Of a stretch of DNA of 64,000 bases, positions 24,776 through 33,521 are shown piece by piece. The stretch covers positions 4,314,227-4,378,226 of the forward strand of contig NZ_JAUSVL010000001.1 in assembly GCF_030814695.1 (NCBI RefSeq), given 5' to 3'. Both the position numbers and the translations under genes were made by a program. The notes beneath the pieces were generated by a model. It made no database searches. It was given only the letters and a program-made list of their open reading frames with translations, and was not told the DNA's origin. The DNA comes from Oligosphaera ethanolica (GTDB taxonomy: Bacteria; Verrucomicrobiota; Lentisphaeria; Oligosphaerales; Oligosphaeraceae). Every line of letters starts with the position of its first letter. Positions within the stretch are counted from its first letter, which is position 1.

Positions 24776-27115
24776 TCAGCGCAGCGGCGTTATCCTGGTA
24801 CTTGATGGGGAAATGCGCCCAGACGGTGAAATGCGTCCAGTCACGGCCGACACTATGTCGTGGGCGTGAAGTTGTGGCCGCCCCGCGTTGGGCTTGCCCT
24901 CGTTACCACCGCCGAGCTTGCAGCCTACGATGCTTGCCGCCACCATGCACCCCACCACGCAGTCCAGCCAGTGGTTTTCGCGACCCGGCAACGTTTCCCA
25001 TATTTCCACCCGGCGTCCACGTCCGGCGGTCGCTACGCTGTACTCGCTGGACAAATGCTGAGAAAAAAGAAAATGGGACTCCGGGCTGCTTCCCCATATC
25101 GATAGGCTGCCGATGTCGCCCATAGTCGTCAGCAGGCGCTCGCGGAAGAATGTTTTCCAGAAGTTCGCATCGTACAGGACGTACCGTCCAGTCCTTTTCC
25201 GAGGCGCGCGCACGATGTACCAGTTCAGCCCGTGCTTCTCGCCCGGACGCCGTTGATATTCAGTCATCGGCTTCATGGACGCGGTGATACCGACGCCCTT
25301 ACTCGGAAGCAATCGAGCCGAGTGGATTGATTCCTTGCACACTTTGTAGACGGTATCGGTCGACAACCCCCAGCCAGAATCGACCATACACCTGTCGAGG
25401 TGCATATCGGCGCCATCTTCACGCTGCCAGGTCCTGGACAGCAACGAATCTGTTATTTCCTTGGTTGCCGAGTAAATAGCGCCTTCAAGCCCGGCACCCG
25501 CATATAGGTCAGGGTAGGTTTTGATGACGTCGTCCAAGCTGAAGGTTTTTCTTCCCTGTTCTGGAAATGTTCCATAATCAACAACCCAGCCAGTGAAGTC
25601 GCTTGAGAAAGCGCAGACCGTGTAAAAGAGGACCTTCTTCTGCACGTCAACAAAAGCGACAAGGTTTTCTGCCGCCACGGGGATGGTGTACCTGGGACGG
25701 TTGTTGAGCCGGTCGAACACGTGTTGCTCTGTGATGCGCTCGGCGTCGCCGTAGTCTGGGGGCAGGGGCTCGTTCTGGCACTCCGCGTAGAAGGAGTCCT
25801 TGTCTTCCAGAAACTTGGTCATAGCATGCTGAATTGCCGACGCTTCGTCGTCCTCGTAGTTGCCTTCCCACGACACGACGGCTCCTTCGTCCATGGCTTC
25901 CCGATTGGCCAGATAGAATTCGGTCGCGTCGCGGCGTTCTCGGCCAGCGCGCTGGGATTCCCTGAGTGTGTCCGAAAACTTGAGCCACAGGTCCATGTTT
26001 TTGGGGAACTGGAGCACCATCTTCATTCGCTCGCCATTCCAGCGAGGATGCTTGTCTCGATCAAGAATTTGGTCTGCCATATCTCCTGGTTTTATGACTG
26101 TGCAGGGCATTACTCCTGATAGCTTCACGCCTGGGCCGGGCAAGCCGAGGATTGCCTTGCTGAGAATCTCCAGTCTCTTGTTATTCTGGTCCATGCTTGC
26201 GGCTGACTCGTCTGTCTGCGGGTCGTCGATGAGGACATATTGCGGACGGACGCTGGTACCATCGCCAAGCGATGCCTTGCGGCCGCGAATCCGGCCGGTG
26301 ATGCCAACCACCTGAATGGCGATGCCAGACGCTGGTGAATCCTGAATGCAGGGCAGGGATATCTCCGCGTCTTTCCACTTGATCCTGGTTCGTTCGCCTC
26401 GGCAGGTCTGGCCGGATGACCGATTGACAATGCCGTCCAAGCGTCGAACCGGGTAACACACTTCCGGGAAGTCCTCGTGCAGGAGGTCGTTGCTTTCGAT
26501 CTCGAACTTGATTTCGGACAGCGATTTGGTCGCAGCGTCTTCCGTCGCTCCGATCAGCAGGATGTATTTGCGGTGCCCATACAGGGCTGCCCAAATGGCC
26601 GACATCTCGCAGATCGTTGTTTTCCCCGACGCCCGTGGCATCGCCAAGGCGAACAGGCCACCATGAAGAAGTGATCTCTCTATTTTTTCAATCACCCGCA
26701 GGTGGTCCGGGCCCCAGCCGCGATTGAATTTGGCCGGGAAGTAAGTCTCAAAAAACAGTTTGAGGTTGAGTCTGCAATTCTCTTTTCGTTGCGAGTCAAC
26801 AACTTGCGGTATTGGCCCAATGTCACGCCCTGACTGCGACGCGACCGCGCTGCGCTCTCGGGCCGCTTCTTTGATTTCATCGTAGGTCCGGGGCGATGTG
26901 TTTTTTCGTTGTTCTTCTTTTGCCGCTCGTTCATCCGCCAGCCAGGCGACGTACCTCAGCATGCTTACGGTTTTCCCGGCCGGGTCGCCTGCGATGCGGT
27001 ACCCTGCGCGCTGCAGGTGGCGACTCACCTGACGCTCGCCCATCACTTGACCAAGAGGGGTTGAATTCAGAATCCTGGTCGCTGCGGCTGGCGTCATCTT
27101 GTTCAGGTTAATCAC
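24776..27115 (-). CDS. Terminase large subunit (gpA-like), 779 aa
   Basis: Packages DNA and cuts concatemers. Walker A AMPRASGKTT (residues ~158-167), Walker B YVLIDDPQTDE (~293-303). The nuclease domain starts near residue 485 (LVAFVDVQKK, first acidic residue), with LDRCMVDSGW and WETLPGRENHWLDCVVGCMVAA at the C-terminus, as in gpA-type terminases. The first ~110 residues are an extra DNA-binding-like region. The start is GTG at 27115, overlapping the stop of the preceding gene (GTGA). The C-terminus carries two copies of GRISPS from a short tandem repeat. Confidence 0.92.
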   Translation of the reverse strand: MINLNKMTPAAATRILNSTPLGQVMGERQVSRHLQRAGYRIAGDPAGKTVSMLRYVAWLADERAAKEEQRKNTSPRTYDEIKEAARERSAVASQSGRDIGPIPQVVDSQRKENCRLNLKLFFETYFPAKFNRGWGPDHLRVIEKIERSLLHGGLFALAMPRASGKTTICEMSAIWAALYGHRKYILLIGATEDAATKSLSEIKFEIESNDLLHEDFPEVCYPVRRLDGIVNRSSGQTCRGERTRIKWKDAEISLPCIQDSPASGIAIQVVGITGRIRGRKASLGDGTSVRPQYVLIDDPQTDESAASMDQNNKRLEILSKAILGLPGPGVKLSGVMPCTVIKPGDMADQILDRDKHPRWNGERMKMVLQFPKNMDLWLKFSDTLRESQRAGRERRDATEFYLANREAMDEGAVVSWEGNYEDDEASAIQHAMTKFLEDKDSFYAECQNEPLPPDYGDAERITEQHVFDRLNNRPRYTIPVAAENLVAFVDVQKKVLFYTVCAFSSDFTGWVVDYGTFPEQGRKTFSLDDVIKTYPDLYAGAGLEGAIYSATKEITDSLLSRTWQREDGADMHLDRCMVDSGWGLSTDTVYKVCKESIHSARLLPSKGVGITASMKPMTEYQRRPGEKHGLNWYIVRAPRKRTGRYVLYDANFWKTFFRERLLTTMGDIGSLSIWGSSPESHFLFSQHLSSEYSVATAGRGRRVEIWETLPGRENHWLDCVVGCMVAASIVGCKLGGGNEGKPNAGRPQLHAHDIVSAVTGRISPSGRISPSSTRITPLR

Positions 27116-27306
27116 TCATCGTTCTCCCGTATTAGCCATGCAGCATAGTGAATCAGGTTGATGGTGCCATCATCGTTCACAGGAGCCCCTTTGGAAATGT
27201 CAGACTCCAGCGTGTCCCTCGATATTGTCGATGAGCCCACCTTAACCAGCAGTTCTACCAACTGTTCCTTTGTTAGTGCTACAAGATTTATACGCTTCAA
27301 CGCCAT
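27112..27306 (-). CDS. Small packaging-associated protein, 64 aa
   Basis: Contains ISRDTLESDISKGAPVNDDGTINLIHYAAWLIRE, a pattern seen in small phage proteins directly upstream of gpA-type terminases; it may be a short small-terminase analogue. AAGGAGG precedes the ATG, which lies inside the end of the upstream gene. Confidence 0.6.
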   Translation of the reverse strand: MALKRINLVALTKEQLVELLVKVGSSTISRDTLESDISKGAPVNDDGTINLIHYAAWLIRENDE

Positions 27307-27923
27307 TCCTCCTTGTCGAAAGAGACGATCCCGTTGTAAAACTCGAAGTAAAAGTCGGCCAGACGCCTATCTATCGTGACGACCGTTTGTTCCGTCCGTG
27401 GGTTCGTGTTGATGTTCGCGCTCGACTCAATCGCAAATGCGAATTTCTCCCCGTAGCCAGCCATGACCTTGCTGTGATTGCGAAACACGGCGACGCGGCC
27501 GCCAGTGTCCTTGCACACCTCGCAGATTTCAGCGTATTCGTCAGGGTACGATCCAGGGAAAATTTCGCCAACGTAAAAGCTCAGCTCGCCAATTCGGCCG
27601 AGCATGATCTGCCGGTGAAACTCTTGGACATCTAGCTTTGCCATGCACCAGGTCGAACACAGCAGCTTCTTGACGCGTTGCATGCGGAGAATCCACATCA
27701 GGAAGCTGAAGCTGTCGACGTCGCCGCCGCTGATGAAGTGGTAGCTCGCCCCCAGTTCAATCTCCCTGGGCATGATTTCCTCGAGCATCCGTTCGCTGGT
27801 CAGCCGGTGGAACAGATGTCGGTTGTGAATCTTGATTACCTGGGATTCGATCTTCTGGTCTGAGTCCTCGATCTGGTTAATCAATTCTGGGAGGGTGAAC
27901 TCCGCCTGGAATTCGTCAGTCAT
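27297..27923 (-). CDS. Phospholipase D-like domain protein, 208 aa
   Basis: The C-terminal half has FRNHSKVMAGYGEKFAFAIESSANINTNPRTEQ: an HxK motif followed by SSAN..N...EQ, as in PLD-superfamily nucleases/phosphodiesterases with a single HKD copy. Such proteins usually act as dimers. It lies between methyltransferase and packaging genes, so a nuclease used in DNA processing or defence is likely. A strict HxK(x)4D is not seen (the Asp is replaced), so activity is uncertain. Confidence 0.65.
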   Translation of the reverse strand: MTDEFQAEFTLPELINQIEDSDQKIESQVIKIHNRHLFHRLTSERMLEEIMPREIELGASYHFISGGDVDSFSFLMWILRMQRVKKLLCSTWCMAKLDVQEFHRQIMLGRIGELSFYVGEIFPGSYPDEYAEICEVCKDTGGRVAVFRNHSKVMAGYGEKFAFAIESSANINTNPRTEQTVVTIDRRLADFYFEFYNGIVSFDKEEWR

Positions 27924-29307
27924 GCTTGCTGTCCTCCGCCGGCGTGAGCTTCTCCCAGGCGCAGCCTACGCCGTGAATAAACTCCGCGTATCGTTTCCAG
28001 ATTACATCAGCGTAGCGTTCGTCTAGCTCCATCAGGAAAGCCTTCCGGCCGGTCTGCTCGGCCGCTATCAAGGTCGAGCCGCTTCCGCCGAAGGTGTCCA
28101 TTATGATGTCGCCGCGCTGGCACGAGTGCTTGAGCAGCCGAATCAGCAGCTCGACCGGCTTCATGGTTGGGTGGACGTCATTTCGAATTGGGCGAGGGTG
28201 CTCGATGACCGTTGTGGGCTCTTCCTCGCACACCGCGTCGGCCGGAATGCTGTAAATGTGATTCCTGACCTTCAGTTGCCAGCGACCGTCGTCGCGCTTC
28301 ACGAAGGGCTGATCTGGGACGTCTACGACCGTTGACTGCTTGCGGTCGCTGAACCAGCTATGCGACGCACCGTCCTTCCACCCATAGATGATCGGCTCAT
28401 GCGCGTAGTGATAGTCTTGGCGGCTCATCACAAAGCCGTTTTTCACCCAGACAAGAATCTGCCGCATGGCCATCCCGGTTGCAGCCAGCGAGGTGAGAAA
28501 TGAAACCGAGGTGCTCGTCGAATGAAAAATGTAAAAACTCGCTCCCGGCTTGAGAATGAGTGCCACCAGGCCGAATGCGCGCCGGAGGAAGTCGTCAAAC
28601 TCGGACGTCTTCATGTTATCGTTTTTGATCTTCAGACCGTGCTCGCCCTCGTAGGCCACGTTGTAGGGCGGGTCGGTCAACCACAGATCCGCTTCTTGCC
28701 CGTTCATAAGCTTGATGAGGTCGTCCTTCTCCGTTGCGTCCCCACACATGAGTCGGTGGCGTCCGAGGATGTACACCTCGCCTCGCTTGCTGACCGGCTC
28801 CTGCGGCGTCTCGGGGATGTCATCAGGATTAGTCTTCCCTTGTTTGACAGGGTCCTTCTCGCCGAAGATTTGATTAAGCTCTAGCTCGCTGAAGCCGAAC
28901 TCCTCAATTGAAAAATTCAGCTGTTCGAGGTCCTCAACTTCCAAGCCCAGGAGCTCAAGGTCCCAACGCGACAGCTCGCTGGTCCTGTTGTCGGCCAGGC
29001 GAAGGGCTTTGACCTGCTCCGGGGAGAGGTCCGCCGCCACATGGACCGGGACCATTGCCAGTCCGAGTTTCTGGGCCGCCTTCAGCCGCGTGTGACCGCA
29101 GATGATTACGTTGTCCTTGTCCACTACGATTGGCGACCGAAAGCCAAACTCTGAAATGCTTTTGGCCACCGGGCCAATCGCGTCGTCATTGACTCGCGGG
29201 TTTTTGTCATAGGGGCGAAGGTTGCCGATTGGCATCTGGATTATTTTCAGTCCCTGGGCCCTGTCGTCATCGCTTGTTGTTAATATTTCGATTGTCGAAT
29301 TTTTCAT
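27916..29307 (-). CDS. ParB-like domain fused to DNA methyltransferase, 463 aa
   Basis: Residues ~20-110 are a ParB/Srx-type domain (LRPYDKNPRVND, VIICGHTRLKAAQKLG, ALRLADNRTSE). Residues ~175-450 are a beta-class amino-methyltransferase with DPPY at 212-215 (motif IV) and TFGGSGSTLIAAEQTGR (motif I, AdoMet binding) near residue 420, so motif IV precedes motif I. It methylates adenine N6 or cytosine N4. No partner restriction enzyme is present, suggesting an orphan enzyme that protects phage DNA or marks packaging DNA. First gene of the leftward block. Confidence 0.9.
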   Translation of the reverse strand: MKNSTIEILTTSDDDRAQGLKIIQMPIGNLRPYDKNPRVNDDAIGPVAKSISEFGFRSPIVVDKDNVIICGHTRLKAAQKLGLAMVPVHVAADLSPEQVKALRLADNRTSELSRWDLELLGLEVEDLEQLNFSIEEFGFSELELNQIFGEKDPVKQGKTNPDDIPETPQEPVSKRGEVYILGRHRLMCGDATEKDDLIKLMNGQEADLWLTDPPYNVAYEGEHGLKIKNDNMKTSEFDDFLRRAFGLVALILKPGASFYIFHSTSTSVSFLTSLAATGMAMRQILVWVKNGFVMSRQDYHYAHEPIIYGWKDGASHSWFSDRKQSTVVDVPDQPFVKRDDGRWQLKVRNHIYSIPADAVCEEEPTTVIEHPRPIRNDVHPTMKPVELLIRLLKHSCQRGDIIMDTFGGSGSTLIAAEQTGRKAFLMELDERYADVIWKRYAEFIHGVGCAWEKLTPAEDSKHD

Positions 29308-29637
29308 GATATGAACCTTCTAAAATAAAAACCGTCCGCAAAAAGAAAGTGTGTGGACCCTCAGCGCTCCTCCGCGTGCCCAAGGCGCGCCCCGGCCCCG
29401 CCGGGAGGACCCAAACCCCCCCCCTAGACGACCCCCTTGGGCCACGTCCAAGAGGCTATCCGAGCCCCCAAACGGCCCCGCATTCGCGTTTTATGGCGAT
29501 TAGCCGGGCAGCTTGCAGCTTTCGATAGAAGATGGCTACAATCGCTTGTTTTCGGCCGCTGTGAACGCCCCGCGCTGAGCTGCAGGCGACCGGCCGCCGA
29601 CGAGCTGAGAAGGCCCAGGGGCAGGCGGGCCTCTCTC

Positions 29638-29645
29638 TATTTATA
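29638..29645 (-). promoter_or_regulatory. TATAAATA late-promoter-like box before the late block
   Basis: The minus strand reads GGAGTATAAATAGAGAG, about 330 nt upstream of the first late gene. It shares GTATAAATAG with the boxes at 5411 and 11,617. It could drive the whole leftward block. Confidence 0.5.
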
Positions 29646-29754
29646 CTCCGACGCTTTTTTAGCCTGGGGCAGGCACGATCGCTGCTCTGAACGTGGCGTT
29701 GACGGCGTGCCGGCCTGGAGTGAAAGAGAAGGAAAGAATCGTTTGGCGCTGGCG

Positions 29755-30031
29755 TTTTTGCCCATTTTTTTGACCAAATAAAAAAGTGGTCACGCAACTT
29801 GTTTATATTTGGTCAGTTATGGCTCGGATTCGTTTTTGCCCAGAAGATTTTCCCTTTAAAGGGTAGACGCATATTTAGAAAATTAGAGGGCTAGGCATGA
29901 GATAGTAATAATTACTAATAAAAATGGGCATGTACTTTCTAGGACTATATACTATGCTTAATGTATTTGGGCAGTATAGTTAAGTTGTTTATATTGAGGT
30001 TTTTATGTGCCCGATTTTTTGCCCATTTTTT
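29755..30031. repeat. Dispersed TTTTTGCCCA motifs
   Basis: TTTTTGCCCATTTTTT occurs at 29,755-29,770 and 30,016-30,031. A shorter copy (TTTTTGCCCA) lies at 29,833-29,842 and an inverted copy (AAAATGGGCA) at 29,921-29,930. Such repetition in an AT-rich control region suggests operator or origin-type binding sites. Confidence 0.5.
29771..29792. promoter_or_regulatory. Palindrome TGACCA-N10-TGGTCA
   Basis: A perfect 6-bp inverted repeat with a 10-nt A-rich spacer. A further TGGTCA-like half site (TTGGTCA) follows near 29,810. Looks like an operator for a dimeric regulator. No assigned protein. Confidence 0.4.
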
Positions 30032-30478
30032 AATCTTACTTTGTTAAGTGCTACCAGTTTCTATTTTCATAAGCTACTTGTAATTATGGCTATATCGCAT
30101 GCTTTTTCCGCCCAACTTAGTTTAGATTAATTCTGGTTGCGTTTCTGGGCGTGTAACTAGCTGACAAATGGTTGTTTGTAGACCAGCCGTATGAAAATGA
30201 AGAAGAAAGCAAGTTTCAGGCGCGAAAAGCCGCTAAGAGCTTCCGTTTTCGTTTAATGTGATTGCATTCAATGCAACTCTTGCATAGCGTCCGTCCAATT
30301 TTTCTACTCATTTTTCTATAACTTTTTTCTTTTTTTATCGTTAATAAATACTTGTAAACGACACTAAAAGCTGTAATGTATAGGTGTTGGCGGAAAAGCC
30401 CAGGCCGCCAGCCCCGGGGACCGATCGGTCGAGGGTTTCAGCAGGGCAAGGCTCCGCGAGTAAATAGGGGACGTTCCC

Positions 30479-31387
30479 ATGTCAGTTCTGGAAAGCATTC
30501 AGTCCATCACCTTCGGCACCGAGCTTGAATACACCGGTATCACGCGGCGTGCGGCCGCCATAGCCATCTTCAACGTCCTTGGCGGCAATGTGCGCCACGT
30601 TGGCGGCGCCTACGATACTTGGACGGTGTTCGCTCCGGACGGCCGCGAATGGAATGTGGTCAGCGATGCCAGCCTGGGCGATCGTGGCAACAGCGCCGAA
30701 GTCGTCACGCCGATTCTCCGGTATGCTGACATGGCGACCCTGCAGAACGTCGTGCGCGCGCTCCGCAAGGCTGGCGCGCAGACCCCGGCGTGCACCAGCC
30801 AGCACGTGCACATCGGCGTCGTCGACTGGGCACCCCGGCAGATAGCCAATCTCGCGCGCATTTATTACAAGCAGGAGGCGCTCATCCTTCGGGCGGTCGG
30901 CACCCTGCAGGAGCGCTTGGAACGCTACACGAGGCCGGTCGACCGCGAGTTTATCGCCCGTCTCGAGGCCATGAAACCCACCACGCGTGAGGAGCTTAAC
31001 GTCGCCTGGTTCGGCTACGCGAATCCGTCGCCGACGCACTACGACAGCCATCGCTACCGTGGGCTCAATCTGAACAACGTGTGGCGGACCGGCACCGTAG
31101 AATTCCGCGTGTTCAATGGCACGAGCCACGCGGGCGTCGTCAGAACGAACATTCTGTTCTGCTTGACTCTGGCCGCCATGGCTCTTTCGGCCAAGTGCGC
31201 CAGCTCGAAGGCACCGCGCGAATACTCGGCCGCCAGCGCGCGCTACGACATGCGCGTGTTCCTGCTCCGCCTCGGGTGGATCGGTGCGGAATTTAAAAAC
31301 CCCAGAATGCACCTTCTGGGGAATCTTCCGGGTAGCGCGGCCTGGAAAAACGGCCGGCGGGACGCGGTACCTGGCCAGGTGGGCTAA
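30479..31387 (+). CDS. Amidoligase (COOH-NH2 ligase) family protein, 302 aa
   Basis: Matches the putative amidoligase family (Amidoligase_2; glutamine synthetase/glutamate-cysteine ligase-like fold). Family features: TFGTELEYTG (residues ~11-20, acidic nucleotide/metal site), QHVHIG near 108, YYKQEALILRAVG near 140, and LNLNNVWRTGTVEFRVFNGT near 197-216. The family forms amide bonds between a carboxylate and an amine, often modifying peptides or lipids; the substrate here is unknown. GGGGA precedes the ATG. First gene of the rightward accessory region, directly followed by two T-arm-like hairpins. Confidence 0.85.
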   Translation: MSVLESIQSITFGTELEYTGITRRAAAIAIFNVLGGNVRHVGGAYDTWTVFAPDGREWNVVSDASLGDRGNSAEVVTPILRYADMATLQNVVRALRKAGAQTPACTSQHVHIGVVDWAPRQIANLARIYYKQEALILRAVGTLQERLERYTRPVDREFIARLEAMKPTTREELNVAWFGYANPSPTHYDSHRYRGLNLNNVWRTGTVEFRVFNGTSHAGVVRTNILFCLTLAAMALSAKCASSKAPREYSAASARYDMRVFLLRLGWIGAEFKNPRMHLLGNLPGSAAWKNGRRDAVPGQVG

Positions 31388-31398
31388 ATTATCGCACG

Positions 31399-31451
31399 AG
31401 AGGCGGGAGTCGAACCCGCCTCTTATAGTGGGGGCGGGATTTGAACCCGCC
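31399..31451 (-). ncRNA. Two tandem tRNA T-arm-like hairpins
   Basis: On the minus strand a hairpin GGCGGG-TTCAAAT-CCCGCC (31,451-31,433) is followed 9 nt later by AGAGGCGGG-TTCGACT-CCCGCCTCT (31,423-31,399). Both loops are 7 nt and fit the T-loop consensus TTCRANT. No D-arm, anticodon arm or matching acceptor strand is visible, so these are not complete tRNAs. They may be tRNA 3'-end remnants, T-arm mimics, or a hairpin pair ending the amidoligase transcript. Confidence 0.5.
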
Positions 31452-31550
31452 TCGAGCACCATGTGGGTTGCGTGTTCTTTTGCTGCAAAAACTGAATTTT
31501 ACATGGTTGTTTACGGCGTGCAATAGCATTTATCTGAAAGGCGGTGCTAG

Positions 31551-31811
31551 ATGGTTATTCGTGTGCATGAAGCTGATTCAAATGGTCCTATAGCTGGTTC
31601 CGGCGAGGTGTTTCGCGGTGGTGCTCTGGACGTCGTTCAGGGCATGAAGCTTAACCCCTTCAATGCCAGCCTGGGACCGGTCGAGTATATGCGGAAAACG
31701 CTCAAGGCGATCGGGCAGGACGCCGTGGTGCTGCCGGAGGATGCCAATGCGGCATCGGCCGTGTTTATCGGCGTGCTGATCAAATCTGGCTATGCAACGC
31801 TGGTTGACTGA
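31551..31811 (+). CDS. Hypothetical protein, 86 aa
   Basis: Not recognised. A helix-strand protein with GPVEYMRKTLKAIGQDAVVLPEDANAA. AAAGGCGG lies 7 nt before the ATG. Same strand as the amidoligase, after the T-arm-like hairpins. Confidence 0.6.
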   Translation: MVIRVHEADSNGPIAGSGEVFRGGALDVVQGMKLNPFNASLGPVEYMRKTLKAIGQDAVVLPEDANAASAVFIGVLIKSGYATLVD

Positions 31812-31878
31812 GACTGTCGGGGGTCTGGTGATGCTGGCGAGGCAATGTATGGCGCCGTGATGCGCAGGAGGTTATGCT

Positions 31879-32271
31879 ATGAGCGATGAGGCGATAGACA
31901 TCAGTAAACTTGCGGCGGCTCTTGGACGCCGTGGCGGGAAGGCGAAAACCGAGAAGAAGGTCGCGTCGTCCCGGGAAAACGTCAAGAAGGCCAGGGAGGC
32001 TAAAACGCCCGGAAAGCAGTCCAAGGTGGCGGCTGCGGTCAACGCGAAACGCTGGGCAATTGTGATCACCGAGGACCGCGAGCGCGGGCGGCTGCTGTGG
32101 GGGGAGGCGGCTTTGCCTGGTGACGCGGTTATCGTTGGCACGGTTGAGCGTGACCGTAAATGCGGCGCGCTTCTGAAGCTACCTGGCGATCAGTGGGCAA
32201 TGGGAACGGCCGGCGTGATTAAGCGACTGCCGGCTGAGAAGGTCGCTGCGGTTTTCCGTAGAAGCATATAA
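31879..32271 (+). CDS. Hypothetical protein with basic N-terminus, 130 aa
   Basis: Residues ~12-60 are Ala/Lys/Arg-rich (LAAALGRRGGKAKTEKK), similar to basic tails in many small phage proteins and likely to touch nucleic acid. The C-terminal half is a compact beta domain (GDAVIVGTVERDRKCGALLKL). AGGAGG precedes the ATG. Function unknown. Confidence 0.6.
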   Translation: MSDEAIDISKLAAALGRRGGKAKTEKKVASSRENVKKAREAKTPGKQSKVAAAVNAKRWAIVITEDRERGRLLWGEAALPGDAVIVGTVERDRKCGALLKLPGDQWAMGTAGVIKRLPAEKVAAVFRRSI

Positions 32272-32416
32272 TGTTAGGAAGGGGCTTGTCCTGGACGTGA
32301 TCGTAACAGCGGCGTCCCTGCAACAACCCTCCATCGGCCGCCAAGCGCACAGAATTTCTCTTGGCCAATATCCGCATAAAACCCTCGAAAACGCACGTGT
32401 TCAGGGCGTTGCCTCG

Positions 32417-33115
32417 CTAATCACAAGTGTTGTTTGAATTTGGCGAATGATGACCGTACGCCCATTTCCACCCATGCCATGATTCAACCTGGTTCATCAC
32501 GCCAGGTCGAAGTTTGCCAAGGGCGAACGACGCCAGAGGGCCTGGGTTATGCCGGCCGGAAAGCTGCAGTTCTTCTGCGGTGAAAAGTCCAGGGTGTTGC
32601 CTGATAAAATGCCGCAAGTTTCTGAATTGGTATAAGGTTCCGTCTGGGGCGAGCAGGGACCAGTCTCGGGCGTTAACATGCCGTTCGTCTGGCTGAAGCA
32701 AGGGTGACGCCGCGATGCCGCGCATCATGGCTTCATAATCTGGATTTGCTGACTTCCTGTGAGCCCACGTGGTGCATTCTTTGCGTCGGCAGGTCACTCT
32801 TTTGTTGCTGGGCGAGTCTGCAAACTCGCGGCCACAGCACACGCACCTTTTGGTATTCTTTGGGCGCAGCGCCAGCGCTTGCAGGCGGAACTTCTCTGAA
32901 TGGCATTCTGGAGAGCAGGTTACCGTATTGTCACTGGGTGGGCATTGGAACTCGCGGCCACAGATATCGCAGGTCTTCATGTTCCGCCGGTTTACCCAGC
33001 GCGCGGTCATGACCTGGCTTTTCCTGATCATTTTGCAGGCTTCTGCCCCGCAGGTCACGCAGTGATTCCTGGGGGTGAACTCCTTGCCACAGATGATGCA
33101 CGTGCTTGTTGGCAT
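32417..33115 (-). CDS. Multi-zinc-ribbon protein with NUMOD-like C-terminus, 232 aa
   Basis: Three tandem Cys4-type zinc knuckles: CIICGKEF..CVTCGAEAC (residues ~6-27), CDICGREF..CSPEC (~49-71), CVCCGREF..CRRKEC (~91-113). The C-terminal part has WSLLAPDGTLYQFRNLRHFIRQHPGLF, a DNA-binding module type found with HNH homing endonucleases. No nuclease motif was seen, so this may be a DNA-binding relic or a regulator. Oriented leftward among rightward genes, as for an independent moron. Confidence 0.65.
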   Translation of the reverse strand: MPTSTCIICGKEFTPRNHCVTCGAEACKMIRKSQVMTARWVNRRNMKTCDICGREFQCPPSDNTVTCSPECHSEKFRLQALALRPKNTKRCVCCGREFADSPSNKRVTCRRKECTTWAHRKSANPDYEAMMRGIAASPLLQPDERHVNARDWSLLAPDGTLYQFRNLRHFIRQHPGLFTAEELQLSGRHNPGPLASFALGKLRPGVMNQVESWHGWKWAYGHHSPNSNNTCD

Positions 33116-33138
33116 GTCAGTCTATGCTCATGTGTGCA

Positions 33139-33390
33139 CTACTCTTCGCCGAGTTGCAGTCGCAGGAACTTCTCCACCTCTTCTTGGGTGGTCTGCTCCC
33201 CCTCGTATATTTCCCGCGACAGTACGAAGTCGAAAACGTGCTCGGCGGCCTCGTTGAAGTGCCGTTCGGCACTCTCCATGCTTTCCCGCTTGTCTGCGAA
33301 AATACCTTCTGACCATCGATAATACCACAGGTTCTTGACGATGGTCGGCTTGGCCTTGGCGATCATTTCTCTGACTTGGTCGTCATCCAT
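33139..33390 (-). CDS. Hypothetical protein, 83 aa
   Basis: Start set at 33390 (MDDDQVREMIAKAKPTIVK) with GGAAGAGGG upstream; the frame is open further upstream. A helical, acidic protein with NLWYYRWSEGIF. Not recognised. Lies just upstream of the zinc-ribbon gene on the same strand. Confidence 0.6.
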   Translation of the reverse strand: MDDDQVREMIAKAKPTIVKNLWYYRWSEGIFADKRESMESAERHFNEAAEHVFDFVLSREIYEGEQTTQEEVEKFLRLQLGEE

Positions 33391-33521
33391 TACCCTCTTC
33401 CTAGTTGACCCTCTTTCCATCAATGTAGATCAGCGTCTGTTTCGACACCTTGTTGTTGGTGACCTTGCGTATAGTTATTGGGAGTCAGGATGCGGAAGCC
33501 AACGAAAAACGGAGAAAAGTC

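Larger units (their letters stand above)
29308..30478. other. Control region between leftward late and rightward genes
   Basis: No convincing gene. 29,308-29,640 is very GC-rich, with C-runs (cccccccc near 29,418), and could include the packaging site, since cos/pac often lies beside terminase. 29,760-30,380 is strongly AT-rich with repeated GCCCATTTTTT motifs and the palindrome TGACCA-N10-TGGTCA. 30,380-30,478 is GC-rich with the palindrome GACCGATCGGTC before the amidoligase RBS. Open frames on both strands at 29,437-29,797 look unconvincing (Arg-rich, no RBS). Confidence 0.6.

Noticed and set aside
29437-29797. Genes of ~114 aa on either strand in the control region
   Set aside because: Both are Arg/Pro/Ser-rich, overlap each other, lack convincing RBS and sit in GC-skewed sequence.
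31393-31460. Two functional tRNA genes
   Set aside because: Only T-arm-like hairpins are present; no anticodon arm, D-arm or complementary acceptor strand could be found upstream on either strand.
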